From: Procambarus clarkii
Taxonomy: Eukaryota > Arthropoda > Malacostraca > Decapoda > Cambaridae
DNA: 64,000 nt
NCBI RefSeq assembly: GCF_040958095.1
Contig: NC_091193.1
Span: 26,993,760 to 27,057,759, forward strand
Direction: 5' to 3'
Positions 56,566-64,000 of this stretch are shown piece by piece. The notes beneath the pieces were generated by a model, which had not been told where the DNA came from, did no database searches, and saw only the letters and a list, made by a program, of their open reading frames with translations. Each line of letters begins with the position of its first letter. Position 1 is the stretch's first letter. Position numbers and translations under genes: made by a program.

Positions 56566-58224
56566 CTACTGGGCTCTATCATAGCTACAGTTGAAACTGT
56601 GTATGGAGTCAGCCTCCACCACATCACTGCCTAATACATTCCATTTACTAACTACTTTGACACTGAAAAAGTTCTTTCTAACGTCTCTGTAGTTCATTTG
56701 GGTACTCAGTTTCCACCTGTGTCCCCTTGTTCGTATACCTCCCATGTTAAACAGTCTATCTTTATCTACCCTGTCAATTCCTCTAAGAATTTTGTAGGTA
56801 GTGATCATGTCTTCCCTTATTCTTCTGTCTTATATTGTCGTGAGGTGCATTTCCCGCAGCCTTTCCTCGTAACTCATGCCTCTTAGTTCTGGGACTAGTC
56901 TAGTGGCATACCTCTGAACTTTTTCCAGCTTCGTCTTGTGCTTGACAAGGTACGGGCTCCATGCTGGGGCCGCATACTCCAGGATTGGTCTTACATATGT
57001 GGTGTACAAGGTTCTGAATGATTCCTTACACAGGTTCCTGAACGCTGTTCTGATGTTAGCCAGCCTCGCATATGCCGCAGACGTTATTCTTTTTATGTGG
57101 GCTTCAGGAGACAGGTTTGGTGTGATATCAACTCCTAGATCTTTCTCTCTGTCTGTTTCATTAGTGCTTCATCTTCCATTCTGTATCCTGTGTCTGGCCT
57201 CCTATTTCCACTGCCTAGTTTCATTACTTTGCCTTTACTCGGGTTGAACTGTAGTAGCCATTTGTTGGACCATTCACTCAGTCTGTCTAGGTCATCTTGT
57301 AGCCTCCTACTATCGTCCTCAGTTTCAATCCTCCTCATAATTTTTGCATCATCGGCAAACATTGAGAGAAACGATTCTATACCCTCTGGGAGATCATTTA
57401 CATATATCAGAAACAGTATAGGTCCAAGGACTGACCCCTGCGGGACTCCACTCGTAACGTCTCGCCAATCTGAGACCTCACCCCTCACACTGACTCGTTG
57501 TCTCCTGTTGCTTAGGTACTCCTTTATCCAATGGAGTACCTTCCCTTTCACTCCAGCCTGCATCTCCAGCTTTTGCACTAGCCTCTTGTGTGGTACTGTG
57601 GCAAAGGCTTTCCAGTAATCCAAAAATATGCAGTCTGCCCACCCCTCTCTTTCTTGCCTGATTTTTGTTGCCTGGTCGTAGAATTCAATTAACCCTGTGA
57701 GGCAGGACCTGCCATCTCTGAACCCATGTTGATGCTGTGTTACAAAGTTTCTTCGCTCCAGTTGTTCCACTAGCTTTTTTCGCACAATCTTCTCCATCAA
57801 CTTGCATGATATGCAGGTTAGGGACACGGGCCTGTAGTTCAGTGCCTCCTATCTATCCCCCTTGTATATCGGGACTATATTTGCCGTCTTGCAAATTTTT
57901 GGCAGTTCACCTGTTACCAGTGATTTCTTATACACCTTGGAGTGTGGCAGGCACAGTGCTTCTGCTCCTTCCTGTAGTATCCATGATGATATTCCATCCA
58001 GATATTCCTATCGCCTTTGTCACATCCAACTCTAACAAAAGCTTCCTTACATCCCCACTGGTAATCCAAAACTCTTCTAGTGGTGCCAGGTTAACTATTC
58101 CCTCTCTTATCTCTGGAACTTCTCCTTGCTCTAATGTGAAGACTTCCTGGAATTTCTTATTGAGTTCCTCGCACACTTCTTTGTAGTTTGTAGTGAATCT
58201 GTCTGCCCCTATCCTTAATTTCAT
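56566..58224 (-). pseudogene. CR1-like LINE copy A, duplicate
   Basis: Counterpart of 29843-31502 with the same two nonsense codons. One extra difference, loss of an A in the AA of the ALNETD region (about 57162), adds a frameshift and shortens the main RT frame to 57135-57827. FADD and GVPQGS are retained. Confidence 0.88.
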
Positions 58225-58293
58225 TACCTGCTCCTTTACAGTTGTTTTTCTCCTGAAAAGCTCGTGGGCTCATCTTGTTGTATACCTGATTAC

Positions 58294-58797
58294 CATATGC
58301 AATCCAGGCTTATAGGCTCTGTAAACAACCCCAGGCTTGTAGGCTCTGTAAACAACGCCAGGCCTGTAGACTCTGTAAACAACCCCCAGGCCTGTAGACT
58401 CTGTAAGCAGCACGAGGCTTGTAGACTCTGTAAACAACCCCCAGGCTTGTAGGCTGTGTAAGCAGCACCAGGCTTGTAGGCTGTGTAAGCAGCACCAAGC
58501 TTGTAGGCTGTGTAAGCAGCACCAGGCTTGTAGGCTCTGTAAACAACCCCAAGCTTGTAGGCTGTGTAAGCAGCACCAGGCTTGTAGGCTCTGTAAGCAG
58601 CACCAGGCTTGTAGGCTGTGTAAGCAGCACCAGGCTTGTAGGCTGTGTAAGCAGCACCAGGCTTGTAGGCTCTGTAAACAACCCCAAGCTTGTAGGCTGT
58701 GTAAGCAGCACCAGGCTTGTAGGCTGTGTAAGCAGCACCAGGCTTGTAGGCTCTGTAAGCAGCTCCAGGCTTGTAGGCTCCACCTGTAGCTCCACAG
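58294..58797 (-). repeat. 27-bp minisatellite, duplicate
   Basis: Counterpart of 31572-32075, with the same number and order of variant units. Confidence 0.95.
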
Positions 58798-59418
58798 CCT
58801 CGTTGCCTGAAGCTCATTTTTGTGGGGTCCAAGTGTAGGCGTACATGTACTCACCTAGTTGAACTTTGCGAGGGTTGAGCTCTGCTCTTTCGGTCCCGCT
58901 TCTCAACTGTCAATCAATCAACTGTTACAAACTACTAACTAACTAGAGCCTAAAACGTTTAGCATACATGTGTGGGCGTACACGTACTCATCTATTTGTA
59001 CTCACATATTTGTGCTTGCGGGGGATTGAGCTTGTTACGTATCCCTAGTTGGATACTCACATTATTTCATATAAGACAAATTGTGGAAAGAAATTAAGTA
59101 GTTCATATGTACATGTGTATGTTCTTGTAAAGTGGAGTAGGACTTGGCCACATTAGTTGGAGCAGGAGCGGGCTTGCTGTACTTCACATGTCTTATACCT
59201 GTATTAGTCTGGTCAGTTTGGGACCAAATAATTGTACCACTGGAGGAGTTGCCAGGTGTCACCTTTTAATATTCATATTATTATTATTTACATTTTAATA
59301 ATCATGTTGTATTTTTAATTATGTCATTTACATGTTGCAATTATATTTTAGTTTTTATTCATATCTGTGTGAGAACGATTACTTTTCTCATTAATTAGTT
59401 TTATGTGAAAGTACTCGT

Positions 59419-60710
59419 TGAAATTGAAATTGAAATTGAAATTGAAATTGAAATAAGTTTATTGAGGTAAAATACACACAAAGGGATGAGGTAGCTCAAG
59501 CTATTCTCACCCCGTTCAGTACAACGTGTTAGTACATACATAGACACACATCACAAACAATAAACCTGTTACCAAACATTCTGAGAGATAAACATGTACA
59601 TTTCCTCCTTCACAAGTGGTATGGTATCAGACGTACACAAATACTTTTATGACCTAGTTATACGGATAATTCAACAAAATATTACAGTCTTGGTGCAAAA
59701 TTCTTATATCTCTCAAGAATATCATCAACCTTTCCTTTGTGACACATCCAGGCTATTTGCTCAGGAACAGTCCTTATCTCAGTGTTTCTATATACATTAA
59801 TCAACGGACAATCAAGAACATAATGGGCAAGGGTGCGAGACCTTAACATACCACATAGTTTACACTTCGTGTCATTATCATGAACGCCTATCCCATATTC
59901 CCAGTAATATTTGTACCCAAGCCTGAGCCGCATGTACACAGAGTCACTCCAAGCATTTCTCCTTTTACCATAAGTGAAAAGGGTGTTTTGACTCACATAC
60001 ATGTAGTGTTGCATGGTTAGACTTCTCTCATACATTATCCCTCTCCTCTCCACTCTTGCCTGTGCCTGAATAGTTCTGATTTTTCTTCTTATTTGTCTCA
60101 TTGTGAATTCACATTCAATGTCAATTTGTGGTTTTGATGTGGCACGTTTGGCCAAGTCATCCGCCACCTCGTTGAACACTATTCCAACATGAGATGGAAT
60201 CCACATGAATTTCACACTATGACCTTTCAGCTGTATCTCAGTTATTCTTCTCGTACAATCCTCAACTATAGACATGAAGACTGGGTTTCGACTGTTTAAG
60301 GACTCCAGTGCTCCTCGGCTATCGACAAATACAAAAACATTTTTGTCGTCATGACGTACTTCCTCCAAACACGCCAGAATAGCCTGCAGTTCAGCTTGTG
60401 TGGATGATATATAATTACTAAGCCGGAGTTCAATTTTCCTGTCCACAGTCCCAAACTCCGTATATTCCCTTATTAGGACACCACACCCTGCCCTGCCATC
60501 CTCCGCCACCGACCCGTCGCAATATACATGTAAACTGTTGCCTCTTGGTAACCGGGATATCATGCTTCCATACATACACCGTAATTGTCCCGGTTCATGA
60601 TGAATCTTTTTCACATTGAGGGGTACAATTTCGACGTCTATTTCTGTACTTTCCAGGGAGCAGACATATTACCCTGTCGAGAGGGTACTCGTTTGTCATC
60701 CCCTGTCGTG
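59419..60710 (-). mobile_element. I-type LINE with RNase H, duplicate
   Basis: Counterpart of 32699-33992. The (CAATTT)n tail lies at about 59419-59455 and the poly-G edge just beyond 60710. Confidence 0.85.
59682..60614 (-). pseudogene. LINE RNase H and Zn knuckle, duplicate, N-terminal frameshift
   Basis: The same 300-plus residues as 32962-33948 with the RNase H catalytic set intact. A Lys-to-Thr change corresponds to the 33531 substitution. One T fewer in a T-run near 60640 shifts the frame, so the first 18 residues differ from the other copy. Confidence 0.85.
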
Positions 60711-61261
60711 ATGGTGGGGGGGGGGGGGAGGGTGTGGCGGGGAGGAGCGTCGGGCAGACCTCAGTAGGAAGGAGACACTCAGTCGGGCAACATCGCGTTA
60801 CGATAAGTCTGTGATTCTTATTTTATTTCGTTAGTGTATATTAATTATCTGGTGAGACTATATATATTTCCATGTGTTTATAGCCATTTGCTTATATTGT
60901 GATATTGAAGTGAATAAATTTTTGTATTAATTAGAACCTGCATATATTTATTTGATATTATAAATATAATTTTTATGTACATGTTTCTATATCCTATTCT
61001 TGTGATATTCTTATGTTTTGTGCTAGCTTAAGGGACACTCTAGTGTATCGTGTTTATAAACAGTGACTTACCCTAGACTATGCTTATCACTTTCCCCTGA
61101 TATACGAGTAAGTAACAGAGCTCTGGCTCTTTGGTCCCGCCTCTCAACCGTCAATCAACTGGTGTACAGATTCCTGAGCCTACTGGGCTCTATCATATCT
61201 ACACTTGAAACTGTGTATGGAGTCAGCCTCCACCACATCACTTCCTAATGCATTCCATTTG

Positions 61262-64000
61262 TCAACCACTCTGACACTGAAAAAAGTTCTTTCTAATATC
61301 TCTGTGGCTCATTTGGGCACTCAGTTTCCACCTGTGTCCCCTTGTGCTTGTGCCCCTTGTGTTAAATAACCTGTCTTTATCTACCTTATCAATTCCTTTG
61401 AGAATCTTGAATGTGGTAATGATGTCTCCCCTAACTCTTCTGTGTTCCAGCGACGTGAGGTTTAATTCCCGTAGTCTCTCATCGTAGCTCATACCTCTCA
61501 GCTCGGGTACTAGTCTGGTGGCAAACCTTTGAACCTTTTCCAGTTTAGTCTTATCCTTGACTAGATATGGACTCCATACTGAGGCTATATAATCCAGGAT
61601 CGGCCTGACATATGTGGTATACAAAGTTCTGAATGATTCCTTACCCAAGTTTCTGAATGCCGTTCTTATGTTAGCCAACCTGCCATATGCCGCTGATGTT
61701 ATCCTCTTGATATGGGCTTCAGGGGACAGGTCTGGAGTGATATCAACCCCCAGGTCTTTCTCTCTTTCAGACTCTTGAAGAATTTCATCTCCCAAATGAT
61801 ACCTTGTATCTGACCTCCTGCTTCCTACACCTATCTTCATTACATTACATTTACTTGGGTTAAACTTGGATCAACCATTTGTTCGACATTCCTTCAGTTT
61901 GTCTAGGTCTTCTTGAAGCCTCAAGCAGTCCTCCTCTACCTAATTCTTCTCATAATTTTGGCATCGTCAGCAAACATTGAGAGAAATGAATCTGTAACCT
62001 CCGGGAGATCATTTACGTATATCAGAAACAGGATAAGACCGAGTACAAAGCCCTGTGGGACTCCACTGGTGACTTCACGCCAGACTGAGGTCTCACCCCA
62101 CACTTTAACTCTCTGCTTCCTATTGATTAGGTACTCCCTTATCCACTGGAGTGCCCTACCAGTTACTCCTGCCTGTCTCTCCAGCTTATGTACCAGCTTC
62201 TTGTGGGGAACCGTGCCAAAGGCTTTCCGACAATCCACGAAAATGCAATCCGCCCAGCCTTCTCTTTCTTGCTTAATCTTTGTCACCTGGTCATAGAATT
62301 CTATCAAGCCTGTAAGGCAAGATTTACCCTCCCTGAACCCATGTTGATGGGTTGTCACGAAGTCTCTTCTCTCCAGATGCGTTACTAGGTTTCTTCTCAC
62401 GATCATCTCCATCACCTTGCATGGTATACAAGTCAAGGACACTGGCCTGTAGTTCAGTGCCTCTTGCCTGTCGCCCTTTTTGTATATTGGGACCACATTC
62501 GCCGTCTTCCATATTTCTGGTAGGTCTCCCGTCTCCAGTGACCTATGTGATAGTGATAGTGACTCCCGTCTCCAGTGATACACTATGGAGAGTGGCTAGC
62601 AAAGTGCCTCTGCACTCTTTCTGTACCCATGGTCTGATCCCGTCTGGACCAACAGCCTTTCTCACATCCAGATCCAACAGGTGTCTCTTGACCTCATCTC
62701 TCGAAATTTCGAACCCTTCCAAGGTTGCCTATTTACCGCCACCGCTCCTAGCACAGTGACCTCACCTTGTTTTATTGTGAAGACCTCCTGGAACCTCTTG
62801 TTGAGTTCTTCACACACACCTCTGTCATTCTCTGTATACCTGTCCTCGCCTGTTCTAAGTTTCATTACCTGTTCTTTCACTGTTGTTTTCCTCCTGATGT
62901 GACTCTGGAGTAGCTTTGGTTCGATCTTGACTTTGTTTGCTATATCTTTTTCATAATCTTTCTCTGCTTCTCTTCTCACCCCTAACATACTCATTACTGG
63001 TTCTCGGATATCTCTCTCTGCTTTCTGGTGTTCTGTTATTCCAGAAGTTCCTCCACGCCTTTTTGTTCAGTTCCTTTGCTTCCATACATGCCCTATTATA
63101 CCATGGATTCTTCTTTTGCTTCAATGATTTTTCCTTTTGGGCCGGGATAACCTTGTTTACTGCCTCCTGATACTTTTGGGTGACATAGTCCATCATATCT
63201 TGTACAGACTTAGCTCTGAGGTCTGTGTCCCAAGGTATTTCCCTCAGGAAGCTTCTCATCTCCTCATAATTCCCCTTCGGTATGCCAGCCTTTTGTTTCC
63301 TAGTTCTTTTTTTGGGGAGATAATTCCTAGCTCAACCAGGTACTCAAAGATCAATACACTGTGATCATTCATCCCCAAGGGTGCTTTCATCTTAACTTCC
63401 CTTATATCCCACTCATTTAGGGTAAATATCAGATCGAACATGGCTGGTTCATCTTCTCCTCTCATTCTTCTCGGTCACTTGATGCGCTGGCTTAGAAAGC
63501 TTTTTGTTGCCACGTCCAGCAGCTTAGCTCTCCACGTATCTGGTCCTCCATGTGGGTCTCTGTTCTCCCAATCTATCTTCCAGTGGTTGAAGTCTCCCAT
63601 GATTAGTAGTCCAGATCCATTCCTGCTAGCAACAGAAGCTGCTCTTTCTATTATGTTAATGGTGGCCATGTTGTTTCTATCATATTCCTGTCTGGGTCTT
63701 CTGTCATTTGGTGGTGGATTATATATGACTACGACTATAATTTTTTTCCCTCCATTTGTTACAGTACCTGCTATGTAGTCACTGAAACCTTCACAGCCCT
63801 GAATATCCATCTCCTCAAAATCCCAGCCTTTTCTTACCAGCAGAGCTACATCACCATACCTCCTTTTCCTTATCTCTTTTTCCTCACAACATAATAGTCC
63901 TGTGGAAACACTTCATTTGTTATGTTTCTCGTCAGTTTCGTTTCTGTGAGTGCTATTATGTCTGGGTTTTCTTTTAGCACCCATTCTCCTGACCTCATGT
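61262..64000 (-). pseudogene. CR1-like LINE copy B, duplicate, running off the window
   Basis: Counterpart of 34544-37284 with the same frame breaks plus two extra one-base losses near 61887 and 61941. EN motifs (ALTETKL, GDFNHWKIDW) and RT motifs (GVPQGF, FADD) are in the same places. It ends at the window edge, at the same base where the first copy's EN starts. Confidence 0.88.

Larger units (their letters stand above)
56078..64000. repeat. Near-identical duplicate of 29355-37284
   Basis: The offset is 26723 at the start and 26716 at the end. I noted two substitutions (33531 T against G; 36769 T against C). All other differences found are one- or two-base indels in short homopolymers, including the G-run of 15 against 13. 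The contents are listed below. Such identity right after a scaffold gap suggests an unmerged haplotype or assembly duplication. Confidence 0.95.

Overview
This is a gene-poor, repeat-dense eukaryotic window, most likely from an arthropod and probably a decapod crustacean. That placement is an inference from repeat style: abundant Penelope-like elements with (TA)n junctions, CR1- and L2-like LINEs, tRNA-derived SINEs and very long satellites. Nothing looks prokaryotic. The longest open frames are tandem-repeat artefacts or transposon ORFs.

Host gene. The best cellular coding evidence is on the minus strand and consists of small exons. A 122-nt exon at 12182-12303 encodes a C2HC zinc finger of the ZC2HC1 (FAM164) type. 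A 46-nt exon at 40562-40607 joins it in phase. Between them, at 20967-21637, lies an array of eight near-identical 18-nt phase-neutral candidate micro-exons, each with its own splice-like signals. If the chain is right, one intron of about 28 kb holds everything between the outer exons. A weaker candidate exon sits at 52751-52851.

Layout. 1-2113: 5'-truncated LINE with RT, RNase H and a Zn knuckle. About 2200-3693: broken Penelope-like element (PLE-B, minus). 3698-3973: 28-bp minisatellite. 4609-4858: foldback MITE. 4861-8827: PLE-A copies, including a full-length copy with an intact RT/GIY-YIG ORF between 372-bp inverted pLTRs. 9338-11872: Helitron-like element 1 with an internal 29-bp satellite. 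12406-16098: 14-bp minisatellite split by a solo LTR (12881-14522). 16160-20448: 22-bp minisatellite, PLE-A, (TA)n with a solo LTR, opposed PLE-A, and a nested L2-like LINE. 21998-29354: 31-bp palindromic satellite of about 237 copies. 29749-37284: two CR1-like LINEs, a 27-bp array and an I-type RNase H LINE. 37432-39360: two PLE-A 3' ends, each facing a SINE across (TA)n. 40611-48566: G/C-rich minisatellites split by another solo LTR. 48587-52569: Helitron-like element 2 with an internal 26-bp satellite. 52888-53692: two short arrays. 54233-54732: 500-N gap. 54733-64000: near-identical second copy of 28011-37284.

The main processes visible are retroelement nesting at simple repeats, satellite birth from Helitron internal sequence, and a probable assembly duplication after the gap. 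The gene-like signals are confined to short minus-strand exons embedded in this repeat matrix.
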